From Pseudolysinimonas_A sp039912695 (GTDB lineage Bacteria > Actinomycetota > Actinomycetes > Actinomycetales > Microbacteriaceae), in assembly GCF_039912695.1 (NCBI RefSeq), contig NZ_JBDSPJ010000014.1, positions 62,001 to 126,000 of the forward strand: DNA of 64,000 nt, in the 5' to 3' direction. Shown piece after piece: positions 18,748-27,236 of this stretch (position 1 is the stretch's first letter; every line of letters begins with the position of its first letter). The notes beneath the pieces were generated by a model. It saw only the letters and a list, made by a program, of their open reading frames with translations, had not been told where the DNA came from and did no database searches. The translations under genes were made by a program, and so were the position numbers.

Positions 18748-20154
18748 ATGGACCCCATGTCGTCGTCGCAGGGTCGCGATCCCGACCGCCTGCTGCCGAC
18801 CGATCCGGCGGAACGGGCGATCGCGCGTGAGCTCTACGCCCGCGTCGCCGCCCATCCGATCATCTCGCCGCATGGCCACGTTCCCGTTGATCTGCTGGTT
18901 GCCGATGAACCATTCCGGGATGCCGCCGAACTGTTCGTGAGCAAGGACCACTACGTCACCCGCCTGTTGCACGCCTCGGGGGCAGATCTTGCACCACTTC
19001 TCGCGCCCCTCGATGAGGCGGACCGCCGGCGGGCGTGGAGAACCCTCGCCGAGAACTGGCATCGATTCGCCGGCACCGCGTCGGGGTACTGGATCGACGA
19101 GGAACTGACCCAGGTGCTGGGCCTCGATACGCCGCTCACCGGTGAGTCCGCCGACCTGTTGTTCGACGCCATTGCCGAGAAGCTCGCGCAACCGCAGTTT
19201 CGCCCGCGTGCGCTGTTTCGCCAGTTCGGAATCGAGTTTCTGGCGACGACCGATGATCCGCTCGATGATCTCGCCGGCCACGACGCGCTCGCCGCCTCCG
19301 GTCTGGGGGGCCGAGTCGCTCCGACGTTTCGCCCCGACAAATACCTCGACCCTGACGCGGTGGGCTTCGGCGACGCCGTGCACGCCCTGCTCCATCAGAC
19401 CGCGCACGAGACCACGTTCGGTGGCTACCTCGCCGCCCTGGAGTCGCGGCGGGCCTACTTCATCCAGCGCGGGGCGGTTTCGACGGATCACGGAGTCGAA
19501 GAGCCCCTCACCGTCGACCTCGAACCGTCCGAGGCCGAATCCCTCTTCCAGTCGGTGATCGCCGGCCGGGCCGATGCGGCGGGTCGGCGAATCTTCCGTG
19601 CGCACATGCTGTTTCAGATGGCGCGGATGAGTGTTGACGACGGTCTGGTGATGACCGTGCACGCGGGTGTTTTTCGCAATCACAGCACCCCGACGCTGGC
19701 GACCCACGGTGCCGATACCGGTCACGACATCCCGGTTCCGACGTCCTTTACGCGCGGGCTTCAGCCCCTGCTGGAGCGCTTCGGACTCGAGCGCGACTTC
19801 CACCTCGTGCTGTTTACGGTCGACGAGACCGCGTTCTCCCGGGAGTTGGCGCCACTGGCCGGGTTCTATCCGAGCGTGTATGTCGGGGCGCCCTGGTGGT
19901 TTTTGGATGCGCCCGACGCGATGGCGCGCTTCCGCAGCGCGGTCACCGAGACCGCCGGTTTCTATCGCACCTCGGGCTTCATCGATGACACCCGCGCCTT
20001 CCTCTCGATCCCGGCCCGCCACGACACGGCCCGTCGGGCGGATGCCGGCTTCCTGGCACGTCTGGTCGCGCAGGGCCGCGTTACCCTTGCCGCCGCCGAG
20101 CGAATCGCCGACGATCTGGTCGGCGCGATTCCGCGTGAGGTGTTCAAGCTGTGA
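18748..20154 (+). CDS. uxaC: Glucuronate/galacturonate isomerase
   Basis: A 468-residue enzyme of the amidohydrolase-like uronate isomerase family, converting D-glucuronate to D-fructuronate. SPHGHVPVDLL (metal-binding HxH), MTVHAGVFRNH and the terminal IADDLVGAIPREVF fit UxaC. It starts the hexuronate operon and overlaps the next gene by four bases. The ATG at 18748 was chosen over one three codons later; neither has a strong ribosome site. No regulator of the usual GntR type lies next to it. Confidence 0.93.
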   Translation: MDPMSSSQGRDPDRLLPTDPAERAIARELYARVAAHPIISPHGHVPVDLLVADEPFRDAAELFVSKDHYVTRLLHASGADLAPLLAPLDEADRRRAWRTLAENWHRFAGTASGYWIDEELTQVLGLDTPLTGESADLLFDAIAEKLAQPQFRPRALFRQFGIEFLATTDDPLDDLAGHDALAASGLGGRVAPTFRPDKYLDPDAVGFGDAVHALLHQTAHETTFGGYLAALESRRAYFIQRGAVSTDHGVEEPLTVDLEPSEAESLFQSVIAGRADAAGRRIFRAHMLFQMARMSVDDGLVMTVHAGVFRNHSTPTLATHGADTGHDIPVPTSFTRGLQPLLERFGLERDFHLVLFTVDETAFSRELAPLAGFYPSVYVGAPWWFLDAPDAMARFRSAVTETAGFYRTSGFIDDTRAFLSIPARHDTARRADAGFLARLVAQGRVTLAAAERIADDLVGAIPREVFKL

Positions 20155-21593
20155 CGTCGAGCCATACCGCCGTCAGGCTGTCGCGCGCCTCATCGCCGGG
20201 CGACGGCGTGATGCCGCGGGTGCGGATCGTTCATGTCGGGCTCGGTGCCTTTCACCGGGCGCACCAGGCCTGGTACACGGCGCGCGCTCCCGACGCCGCC
20301 GAGTGGGGCATCGCCGCCTTCACCGGGCGTTCCCCTGAGGCCGCCGAGACACTCGCGACGCAGGACGGTCTCTTCACGCTCATCGAACGCGGCCCACAGG
20401 GCGACCGGTTCGAGATCGTCCGGAGCATTGCCGAGGCGCACCCGGGCAGTGACCTCGAGACCTTCACCGAGCTCCTCAGCCGTCCCGAGGTCGCGATCCT
20501 CACGATGACCCTCACCGAGGCCGGCTACCGCCTGGACGTTGACGGCCTGCCTGATCTCGGCGATCCGGGCATGGCATCCGATGTCGACCTGCTGCGGAAG
20601 GGGCTGGCCGACTCTGCGGTGCTTCTGTCGAGGGTGGCGCCGACGACGGCACTGGGGCGTGTGATTCTCGGCCTGGAGGCACGCCGACGTGCTGACGGAG
20701 GCGGCATCGCCGTCATCCCCTGCGACAACCTGCCCGAGAACGGCGCGCTGGTTCGGGGGGCCCTGCTGTGGTTCGCCGATACCGTCAGCCCGCTGCTGGC
20801 AACCTGGATGCGCGATCACGTCGCGTTCGTGTCCACCAGTGTCGACCGGATCACGCCGCGCGCCACTGAGGCGGATCGGGTCGAGGTGCAGCAACTCTCG
20901 GGGTTCATCGACGAGGCGCCGGTCGTGACCGAACCCTTCTCGGACTGGGTGCTCTGCGGTGACTTCCCGTCCGGACGGCCGCAGTGGGATGTCGCCGGCG
21001 CGCGTTTCGTCGACGACATCCGCCCCTGGGAAGCACGCAAACTCTGGATGCTCAATGGTGCGCACAGCACGTTGGCGGCCGCGGGTGCGGTGCGAGGGCA
21101 CCTGTTTGTCAGTGACGCGATGACCGATCCGGTCTGCCGCGATCTCGTCGAGAGACTGTGGGATGACGATCAGCGGCAGCTTCCCGATCTCGACGTGGGG
21201 AACTACCGGGCGGCGCTCGTCGAGCGTTTCGCGAACCCTCGGTTGGAGCACCGCCTCGACCAGATCGCGCAAGATTCGGCGACGAAGGTGCGGGTCAGGA
21301 TCGTGCCGGTCGCGCGCGCCGAGCGTCTGGCGGGTCGATCGGCAGAGGGCTGTGCTGGCGCGATCGCGGCGTGGATCCTGTCGGTGCGGCGCGGTTACGC
21401 TCCCGGGCCGGACGGGCTCGTCGGGCCGGACGGGCTCGTCGGGCCGGACGGGTTGAGGGTCGACGAGTCGAGCGCGGGATGTGTCGCGTTCCTCGATGCG
21501 AACCTGGGCGCTGACGCCACATTCTGCGCGTCCGTCGACGCCGCAACGCTTCATCTGACCGTACAAGCTGACGCCGGGAGGCCCGCATCATGA
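20151..21593 (+). CDS. Fructuronate reductase / mannitol dehydrogenase family
   Basis: A 480-residue polyol dehydrogenase that, from its context, should reduce D-fructuronate to D-mannonate with NADH. HVGLGAFHRAHQAWY is the nucleotide-binding start and KLWMLNGAHSTLAAAG the catalytic Lys/Asn/His segment. Near residues 419-435 the protein carries GPDGLVGPDGLVGPDGL, encoded by an 18-bp tandem repeat, an insertion not expected in the family. It is coupled by four-base overlaps to uxaC and the dehydratase gene. Confidence 0.9.
   Translation: MTSSHTAVRLSRASSPGDGVMPRVRIVHVGLGAFHRAHQAWYTARAPDAAEWGIAAFTGRSPEAAETLATQDGLFTLIERGPQGDRFEIVRSIAEAHPGSDLETFTELLSRPEVAILTMTLTEAGYRLDVDGLPDLGDPGMASDVDLLRKGLADSAVLLSRVAPTTALGRVILGLEARRRADGGGIAVIPCDNLPENGALVRGALLWFADTVSPLLATWMRDHVAFVSTSVDRITPRATEADRVEVQQLSGFIDEAPVVTEPFSDWVLCGDFPSGRPQWDVAGARFVDDIRPWEARKLWMLNGAHSTLAAAGAVRGHLFVSDAMTDPVCRDLVERLWDDDQRQLPDLDVGNYRAALVERFANPRLEHRLDQIAQDSATKVRVRIVPVARAERLAGRSAEGCAGAIAAWILSVRRGYAPGPDGLVGPDGLVGPDGLRVDESSAGCVAFLDANLGADATFCASVDAATLHLTVQADAGRPAS
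21405..21455 (+). repeat. In-frame 18-bp tandem repeat
   Basis: Two exact 18-bp units (21405-21422, 21423-21440) and a 15-bp partial unit (21441-21455) encode Gly-Pro-Asp-Gly-Leu-Val repeats near the C-terminus of the fructuronate reductase. The unit length keeps the frame, so copy number could vary by slippage. Confidence 0.9.
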
Positions 21594-22828
21594 TCATCGA
21601 CCAGGCAGAAGTCATCGTCACAAGTCCCGACCGCAACTTCGTGACCCTCAGGCTCACCACCGATGAGGGGCACGTTGGCCTCGGTGACGCGACCCTCAAC
21701 GGTCGTGAGCTCGCCGTCGTCGCGTACCTCAAAGAGCATGTGGTTCCGCTGTTGATCGGCATGGACGCCAGCCGCATCGAAGACACCTGGCAGTTCCTCT
21801 ACCGCAGCGCCTACTGGCGCCGCGGACCGGTCACGATGGCTGCGAGCGCCGCCGTGGATATGGCGCTGTGGGACATCAAGGGCAAGGCCGCCGGGATGCC
21901 GGTCTACCAACTGTTGGGCGGCGCCAGTCGCACCGGGTTGATGGCCTACGGGCACGCGTCGGGCAAGACGACCGACGAGCTGTTCGATTCGATCCGCGAG
22001 CACCTCGAGAAGGGGTACCGCTCGATGCGAGTTCAGACCGGCGTTCCGGGGCTGAAGGCGATCTACGGAATCGCGTCGCAGTCAGCGGATGCCGGAGGCG
22101 GCGAGGCGCGGTACGACCACGAGCCCGCCCGCCGCGGCGCGAAGCCGACGGAGGAAGACTGGGATACCCGCGCCTACCTGAAGCACCTGCCCGGTGTCTT
22201 CGAGGCCGTGCGCAACGAGTTCGGCCCCGACCTTCCGCTGTTGCACGACGGTCACCATCGGATGACGCCGATCCAGGCCGCGAAACTCGGCAAGAGCCTG
22301 GAACCGTACGACCTGTTCTGGCTCGAAGACTGCACGCCGGCGGAAAATCAGGAGGCGCTGCGGCTGGTGCGCCAACACACCACGACACCGCTCGCGATCG
22401 GCGAGATCTTCAACACGGTGTGGGACTTCAAAGACCTCATCCGTGAACAGCTGATCGACTACGTGCGCGGTGCGGTCACGCACATGGGCGGGATCACGCC
22501 GCTCAAGAAGACGCTCGAGTACGCGGCGCAGTACCAAATCAAGTCGGGGATGCACGGTCCCACCGACATCTCCCCGGTCGGAATGGCTGCTGCGATGCAT
22601 CTCGGGTTGGCCATTCACAACTTCGGCATCCAGGAGTACATGCCCCACGGCGACCGCACCAACCAGGTCTTTGAGCAGACCTTCAGTTGGGCGGACGGCT
22701 ACCTTCACCCGGGCAACGAGCCGGGACTGGGGGTCAGTCTCAACGTCGACGAGGCCGGCAAGTATCCCTACGAGCAGGCCTACCTGCCGTTCAACCGTCT
22801 CGCCGACGGCACCATGCATGACTGGTGA
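21590..22828 (+). CDS. manD: D-mannonate dehydratase, ManD (enolase superfamily)
   Basis: A 412-residue enolase-superfamily enzyme that dehydrates D-mannonate to 2-keto-3-deoxygluconate. VDMALWDIKGKAAGMPVYQLLGG, the metal ligand segments LLHDGHHRMTP, FWLEDCTPAE and AIGEIFNTVWD, and the C-terminal HGPTDISPVGMAAAMHLG match ManD (RspA) proteins. It replaces the unrelated UxuA and completes a glucuronate-to-KDG route with the two genes before it. KDG kinase and aldolase are not in the window. Confidence 0.92.
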   Translation: MIIDQAEVIVTSPDRNFVTLRLTTDEGHVGLGDATLNGRELAVVAYLKEHVVPLLIGMDASRIEDTWQFLYRSAYWRRGPVTMAASAAVDMALWDIKGKAAGMPVYQLLGGASRTGLMAYGHASGKTTDELFDSIREHLEKGYRSMRVQTGVPGLKAIYGIASQSADAGGGEARYDHEPARRGAKPTEEDWDTRAYLKHLPGVFEAVRNEFGPDLPLLHDGHHRMTPIQAAKLGKSLEPYDLFWLEDCTPAENQEALRLVRQHTTTPLAIGEIFNTVWDFKDLIREQLIDYVRGAVTHMGGITPLKKTLEYAAQYQIKSGMHGPTDISPVGMAAAMHLGLAIHNFGIQEYMPHGDRTNQVFEQTFSWADGYLHPGNEPGLGVSLNVDEAGKYPYEQAYLPFNRLADGTMHDW

Positions 22829-22861
22829 GCCCCGACCGGTGAGCCCCGACTGGTGAGCGGA
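22820..22861 (+). repeat. Three 14-bp tandem units across the manD stop
   Basis: Units of the form GACYGGTGAGCCCC start at 22820, 22834 and 22848, the third diverging in its last bases. The manD TGA (22826-22828) lies in the first unit. The last unit overlaps a small hairpin (TGAGCG/CGCTCA, 22854-22869) between the convergent manD and pirin genes. Confidence 0.85.
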
Positions 22862-22866
22862 GCCGC

Positions 22867-23853
22867 TCAGCCGCGAGGCTGCAACCGGATGTTGGGCAGT
22901 TCCGGTGCCGGAAGGGGCGCGCCGGGGTAGTCGGCGACCTCCCCGAACCGACCGGATGTCGTCGACCCGGCGATCACCTCGGACTGCCATTGCTCACGGA
23001 ACGCGACGATCTCGTCGTGGCTTCGGCCAACGAAGTTCCACCACATCACGATCTGCTCCCCCAAGGGCTCGCCGCCGATCAGCAGCGCGCGCAACGGCTC
23101 GTCGCCCGCCTCAATGTGGAGGGTCGCGGCGCCCGCGGGAACGACGCCGAGCCGGGTTGTGGGCACGGTCACACCCTGCAGTCGGGGTGTGCCGCGATCG
23201 ACGACGAGTGCGTGCTCGAACGTCGGATCGACGGGTACCTCGACCCGCCCGCCTGCCGGGAGGTCGATCTGCGCGCCGACTAGACCGGTGAACGCCGACA
23301 CCGGCGACGACGCCCCGGCGAGGGTACCGATGAAGACGCGCAGTGTTGCGTCACCGAGTGTCACAGGCTGTGGCGTGAAACTCTCGAAGAACGGATCGAC
23401 GTGACGCGACCGATCGGGCAACGCAATCCACAGTTGCGCTCCGTGAAGTTCGGTGGCAGCGGCGGTCGACACTTCGGAGTGCTGAATGCCGGCTCCCGCC
23501 GTCATGAGGTTCACCTGCCCAGGCTCAATGAGCGCGCGACTTCCCACCGAGTCACGGTGCTCGATCTCGCCGGCATAGAGCCAGGTCACGGTCTGCAACC
23601 CGGTGTGCGGATGCGGCGGAACCGTCATCGTGCCCGCGTGATCTGCCGGCACCGGACCGTAGGAGTCGACGAAGCACCAGGCGCCGACCAGGCTGCGCGC
23701 GCGCTGCGGCAGAGTCCGAAGAACAGTGAATGCGCGCGGCCCTCCGAGCGGCACCTCCCGGGGTTCGAGGATCTCGACGACGCTGCCCGGGACATCGCCG
23801 CTTACGAAATCCCCGCAGACGGTCTCGATTGAGTCGACCTCGAGGTTGCTCAC
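22867..23853 (-). CDS. Pirin family protein
   Basis: A 328-residue bicupin. The N-terminal cupin has the metal-binding HPHTGLQTVTWLYAGEIEHRDS and the later QHSEVS motif of pirins. Bacterial pirins include quercetinases and redox-related regulators; which one applies cannot be read from sequence. The start is a GTG at 23853, only 32 bp from the divergent DUF4287 gene. Confidence 0.9.
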   Translation of the reverse strand: MSNLEVDSIETVCGDFVSGDVPGSVVEILEPREVPLGGPRAFTVLRTLPQRARSLVGAWCFVDSYGPVPADHAGTMTVPPHPHTGLQTVTWLYAGEIEHRDSVGSRALIEPGQVNLMTAGAGIQHSEVSTAAATELHGAQLWIALPDRSRHVDPFFESFTPQPVTLGDATLRVFIGTLAGASSPVSAFTGLVGAQIDLPAGGRVEVPVDPTFEHALVVDRGTPRLQGVTVPTTRLGVVPAGAATLHIEAGDEPLRALLIGGEPLGEQIVMWWNFVGRSHDEIVAFREQWQSEVIAGSTTSGRFGEVADYPGAPLPAPELPNIRLQPRG

Positions 23854-23885
23854 GACGAGATCGTAAGCCGGAGTAGCGTCGGTGC

Positions 23886-24176
23886 ATGTCGTTCCAGGCG
23901 TACCTCGACAACATCGAGCAGAAGACCGGACTCACCGCGCGGCAGTTCATCGCGGCGGCCGAGGCGAAGGGTTTCGGCCCGGGAACCAAGGCGACCCCGA
24001 TGATCGAGTGGCTTGCCGCCGAGTACGACCTCGGACGCGGTCATGCGATGGCGCTCGTGCACGTCATCACCAAGGGCCCGAACATCGACGCGAAGCACGT
24101 CGACAGCGGCGGCACCCACAGCGACCCTGCGGAAGTTCTCTGGCTCGACGGCGCGGCGACTAAGCCGGCGGGTTAG
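23886..24176 (+). CDS. DUF4287 domain protein
   Basis: A 96-residue protein starting MSFQAYLDNIEQKTGLTARQ and containing IEWLAAEYDLGRGHAMALVHV, the DUF4287 pattern common in actinobacteria. The function is unknown. It is divergent from pirin, and its stop overlaps the convergent aminotransferase-like gene by four bases. Confidence 0.85.
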   Translation: MSFQAYLDNIEQKTGLTARQFIAAAEAKGFGPGTKATPMIEWLAAEYDLGRGHAMALVHVITKGPNIDAKHVDSGGTHSDPAEVLWLDGAATKPAG

Positions 24177-25465
24177 GCGCGTTCCTCCAGCACCGCCGCG
24201 AGGGCCTCGAGCAGGCGATCGGCGTCGGCGTCGTCGAAAGGTAGCGGCGGTCGGATCTTCAGGGTCGTGTTGTCGGCACCCGCTGTCGCGAGCAGCACGC
24301 GCCGCTGCTTCATGGCATCCACGACGTCGAGGGTGAAACCCTCATCGGGGGTTCCGTCGGGGCCGACGAGGTCCACTCCGATGAAGAGTCCCGCCCCGCG
24401 CACCGCGGCGACCGACGAACCGAGCGAGCGGATGCCATCCATCAGCCGTTCCCCGACGCGGGCCGCGTGGGCCGGTAGTTGCTCGTCGCGCAGCACATCG
24501 AGTGTGGCCTGAGCTGCCGCGATCGCGACCGGGTTGCCGCCGAAGGTGTTGAAGTACCGACTCTTCGCCGCAAACGCCGCCGTGAGTTCGGGCCGGGCGA
24601 CGAGACCGGCGACGGGATGCCCGTTGCCCATCGGCTTGCCGAGGGTGACGATGTCGGGCTGGAGGTCGGCGCGCTGAAAGCCCCACATCCCCGTGCCGTC
24701 GGCAGAGCCCAGTCGGCCGAAGCCGGCCTGTACCTCATCGGCGATGAACAGTCCGCCTGCCTTGCGCACAGCCGCGACGGCCTTCGCGAGCGAGGGCAGG
24801 TCGGGGTAGACCCCGTCGCTCGCAAAGACGGTGTCGACGAGAAGGGCTGCGGGTTTGATCCCCATGATCTCGAGTTCACCGAGGGTGGCGATCACCGCCT
24901 CCGCGATGTCGACGTCGGGATGCGGTGACCGCACCGCTCGGGCCCAGGGCGCCATCTCCTCGATGCCGACGAGCGAGGGCGACACTGCCGCGACCTCGGT
25001 GGTGACCCCGTGGTACGCGTTCCAGCTCACGATGACGCCCGTGCCGCCGGTCGCAGCCTTCGCGATGCGCAGGGCGAGGTCGTTCGCCTCGGACCCGGTG
25101 CAGGTGAACATCACGTTGCCGAGATGACTCGGAAAGGTGCTCAGCAGGTCTTCCGCGTACGCGACGGTCGCGGCATCCAGATAGCGGGTGTGCGTGTTGA
25201 GTCGCGCCGCCTGTTCGGCGATCGCGGCGACGACCCGGGGATGCGCGTGCCCGACCGAGGGGACGTTGTTATACGCGTCGAGGTAGTCGACACCGTCGCG
25301 GTCGAACAGGTGGGCGCGCTCGCCGCGCACGAACTCGACCGGTTCCCGGTAGAACAGCCGGTACGCGGGACCGAGGGCCGCGATCCGACGTTTCACGAGC
25401 GACGCCGTCTCGGCGGGCAACTCGTCGACCCGCGCGGGGTCGAAGTAGGTCGTCGGTCCGGTCAT
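24173..25465 (-). CDS. Class-III PLP enzyme (aminotransferase or ammonia/phospho-lyase type)
   Basis: A fold-type I PLP enzyme of 430 residues. LDAYNNVPSVGHAHPRVV near the N-terminus, FTCTGSEANDLALRIA (cofactor phosphate), FIADEVQAGFGR (Asp under the pyridine ring) and LGKPMGNGHPVAGLV (Schiff-base Lys) are all intact. The NNVPSVGHAHP form and the adjacent small-molecule kinase gene are what is seen with AGXT2L-type phospho-lyases (phosphoethanolamine, phosphohydroxylysine), so lyase activity on a phosphorylated amine is an alternative to transamination. GGAGG seven bases upstream fixes the ATG at 25465. It overlaps the kinase gene by four bases. Confidence 0.85.
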   Translation of the reverse strand: MTGPTTYFDPARVDELPAETASLVKRRIAALGPAYRLFYREPVEFVRGERAHLFDRDGVDYLDAYNNVPSVGHAHPRVVAAIAEQAARLNTHTRYLDAATVAYAEDLLSTFPSHLGNVMFTCTGSEANDLALRIAKAATGGTGVIVSWNAYHGVTTEVAAVSPSLVGIEEMAPWARAVRSPHPDVDIAEAVIATLGELEIMGIKPAALLVDTVFASDGVYPDLPSLAKAVAAVRKAGGLFIADEVQAGFGRLGSADGTGMWGFQRADLQPDIVTLGKPMGNGHPVAGLVARPELTAAFAAKSRYFNTFGGNPVAIAAAQATLDVLRDEQLPAHAARVGERLMDGIRSLGSSVAAVRGAGLFIGVDLVGPDGTPDEGFTLDVVDAMKQRRVLLATAGADNTTLKIRPPLPFDDADADRLLEALAAVLEERA

Positions 25466-26397
25466 GCCCAATCCTCCAGTGCTCGATGAAGCAGTCGTCG
25501 CACGCGCGGTGCGGCGTGCGAGCCGCCGTCGCGTCGGCCCAACTCTTCGTTGATGACGATTCTCTGCAGTTCGCGTCCCACGACGAGGCCGGGGATGAGG
25601 CTGCGCTCCTCATCGGTCAGCGGCACGACCGACTCGTACCCGGCCGTGAACTCGGCGCGGACGGCATCCCCGGGGGAGTCGTCGGGAATCAGGTAGCCGA
25701 GCGACACTCCGAGGTCGCACACCCGCGGCGTGAGCACGACATCGCCGAAGTCGACGATTCCCGAGATCGCTCCCGACTCACCCACGAACACGTTGCCGGG
25801 ATGGAAGTCGTTGTGCACGACCTGCCGCGGCAGCGCATCCAGCACCGGCGAGATCTCGGCGGCGTAGCGTGCGAAGGCGTCGACGAGCAGGGGCTCGTCG
25901 GTGTACGGCGCGAGACCCGGCACTCGGCGCAGATCCCACGGCAGGATGCGGTCCGCAGCCGGGTGGGTCAGGTGCGCGAGGGCGAGAGAGAGGCGCCCGA
26001 GCACCGCGCCGCCGACCTGCGGACGCCAGGGGCGGTCCGTTGCCCGAACCCCCGGCAGCCAGGTCAGAACCCGCACGATTCGCCCGTCGAGAAGCGCCGA
26101 CGCCCCGCCGGATGTCGTGGGCACGAGACGCGGGACGGGCAGCTCGGGGTCGTGCTCGGCGACGGCCGCGAGGGCGGCATCTTGCAGGGCGAGCAGTTCG
26201 GGGGAGTCGGAGGGGTGGGCGACCTTGACGAGCACCACACCGCCGGTGTGGTCGACGCGAAAGGTGTCGTCACGCTCGGTGTCGAGACGGGTGAGGGCGC
26301 GGATGTCGAGGGCGTAGTCATCCCGAAGCGTCGTCGCGAGCGTCTCCGGCGAGATCCGCTCGAATGGCCCCACCAGATCGTCGAGCAACCCGTTCAT
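25462..26397 (-). CDS. APH-type small-molecule kinase
   Basis: A 311-residue protein with the aminoglycoside-phosphotransferase/homoserine-kinase fold. The catalytic loop HNDFHPGN and the metal-binding IVDFGDVV are complete. It is translationally coupled (ATGA) to the class-III PLP enzyme downstream. I infer that the kinase phosphorylates an amino alcohol or hydroxylysine-like substrate for the PLP enzyme; resistance to an aminoglycoside is unlikely in this context. Confidence 0.82.
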   Translation of the reverse strand: MNGLLDDLVGPFERISPETLATTLRDDYALDIRALTRLDTERDDTFRVDHTGGVVLVKVAHPSDSPELLALQDAALAAVAEHDPELPVPRLVPTTSGGASALLDGRIVRVLTWLPGVRATDRPWRPQVGGAVLGRLSLALAHLTHPAADRILPWDLRRVPGLAPYTDEPLLVDAFARYAAEISPVLDALPRQVVHNDFHPGNVFVGESGAISGIVDFGDVVLTPRVCDLGVSLGYLIPDDSPGDAVRAEFTAGYESVVPLTDEERSLIPGLVVGRELQRIVINEELGRRDGGSHAAPRVRRLLHRALEDWA

Positions 26398-26413
26398 GCT
26401 CGAATGCTAGGCG

Positions 26414-26800
26414 TCACTCGACGAGTTCGACATCGCAGTAGTCGGCGGCGGCCCGAGCGAGACGCCCATCGAGAGTGACCAGGGGAATCTTGAGACGCTC
26501 GGCGAGGGCGACGTAGACGGCGTCGTAAGCGGAGAAGTTGTCGCGCAACTCCCAGGCCCGACCGATGAGCGAAGTGTGCGGGTGTCGCACGATTCCGGGC
26601 AACGTTGCGAGCCGAACGAGGGCGGAACGGGCGTCGTCGGGGGCGACCGCAGCCCCGCGAACGAGTCGACGCAGCGCGGAGGCAACTTCGACGTCGAGGA
26701 GATGGGGCACCATCATCCTCGTTCCGGGATCGAGCATCGGACGCGCGCCGTCGCGGATTGTCGCGACGACCACCGAAGCGTCGACAACGCGCGCGGTCAT
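26414..26800 (-). CDS. PIN-domain toxin (VapC/FitB type)
   Basis: A 128-residue putative ribonuclease. The PIN acidic residues are present: D7 in VVDASVVV, the Glu in DVEVASALRR, the Asp in SAYDAVYVALAE and the Asp in TLDGRLARAA. Toxins of this class cut tRNA, rRNA or mRNA in a metal-dependent way and are inhibited by the cognate antitoxin. The ATG at 26800 overlaps the antitoxin stop, as is usual for these pairs. Confidence 0.88.
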   Translation of the reverse strand: MTARVVDASVVVATIRDGARPMLDPGTRMMVPHLLDVEVASALRRLVRGAAVAPDDARSALVRLATLPGIVRHPHTSLIGRAWELRDNFSAYDAVYVALAERLKIPLVTLDGRLARAAADYCDVELVE

Positions 26801-27021
26801 TCCCACTTCCGGTCGACGTGGATCGCCTCGAGGATTTCGTCGTTGCTGGGGGTGAAGCCGGGAATGCGCAGCGCATCCCAACGATCTTCGAGTTCGATCT
26901 GTTCGGCAAGCTCGGTCAGTTGTCGTCGCAGGTACTCCGACAGCGAGAGGCCAGCGCGGTGGGCGCGGGTGCGCAACCTCTCAGTCACGTCGTCATCAAG
27001 GTTTCGGATCTGCACCGTCAT
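26797..27021 (-). CDS. Antitoxin of the PIN toxin (ribbon-helix-helix, FitA/VapB type)
   Basis: A 74-residue protein. MTVQIRNLDDDVTERLRTRA is a typical ribbon-helix-helix start, the fold that binds the operator DNA as a dimer; the C-terminal half (DALRIPGFTPSNDEILEAI) would thread into the PIN active site. GGAGG six bases before 27021 supports this ATG over the one two codons upstream. The promoter and a 14-bp palindrome lie just upstream, consistent with autoregulation. Confidence 0.87.
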   Translation of the reverse strand: MTVQIRNLDDDVTERLRTRAHRAGLSLSEYLRRQLTELAEQIELEDRWDALRIPGFTPSNDEILEAIHVDRKWE

Positions 27022-27054
27022 CGCCATCCTCCGATCGTACCGATGTGCATTCGT

Positions 27055-27084
27055 ATTAGACGAATCTGCATGCAGATGTGCCAA
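27055..27084 (-). promoter_or_regulatory. Promoter of the toxin-antitoxin pair
   Basis: On the minus strand TTGGCA (27079-27084) and TCTAAT (27055-27060) match the -35 and -10 consensus at five of six bases each, with an 18-bp spacer. The -10 box ends 33 bp before the antitoxin ATG. Confidence 0.65.
27064..27077. promoter_or_regulatory. 14-bp perfect palindrome, likely antitoxin operator
   Basis: ATCTGCATGCAGAT is its own reverse complement and lies inside the spacer between the predicted -35 and -10 boxes. A bound antitoxin dimer or toxin-antitoxin complex there would block RNA polymerase, the standard logic of these loci. Confidence 0.65.
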
Positions 27085-27144
27085 CGGGCGGCCGTTGTGA
27101 CGGCGACGTTCAACGCGAGCCTGGTGAAGGACGCGAGGCACTCA

Positions 27145-27158
27145 CGCCCACGGCGAAC
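27145..27158 (-). promoter_or_regulatory. Candidate ClgR-type site upstream of clpC
   Basis: The minus strand reads GTTCGC, five bases, GCG, exactly the palindromic core described for the ClgR activator of clp and lon genes in Streptomyces. It lies about 80 bp before the clpC ATG, upstream of a TATAT-containing -10 candidate at 27194-27201. ClgR itself is not in the window. Confidence 0.5.
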
Positions 27159-27236
27159 ATGGGAGTTTTCCCGAGGCTGCGTCGTTACCCTCGGATATAT
27201 CGACGCCAGCCGACACGGCGTCACCAGGAGTCAAAG

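Noticed and set aside
27078..27236. Longer ClpC starting upstream at 27078
   Set aside because: The added residues are unrelated to Clp N-termini, whereas AGGAG and the conserved MFERFTDRARR start are at 27237.
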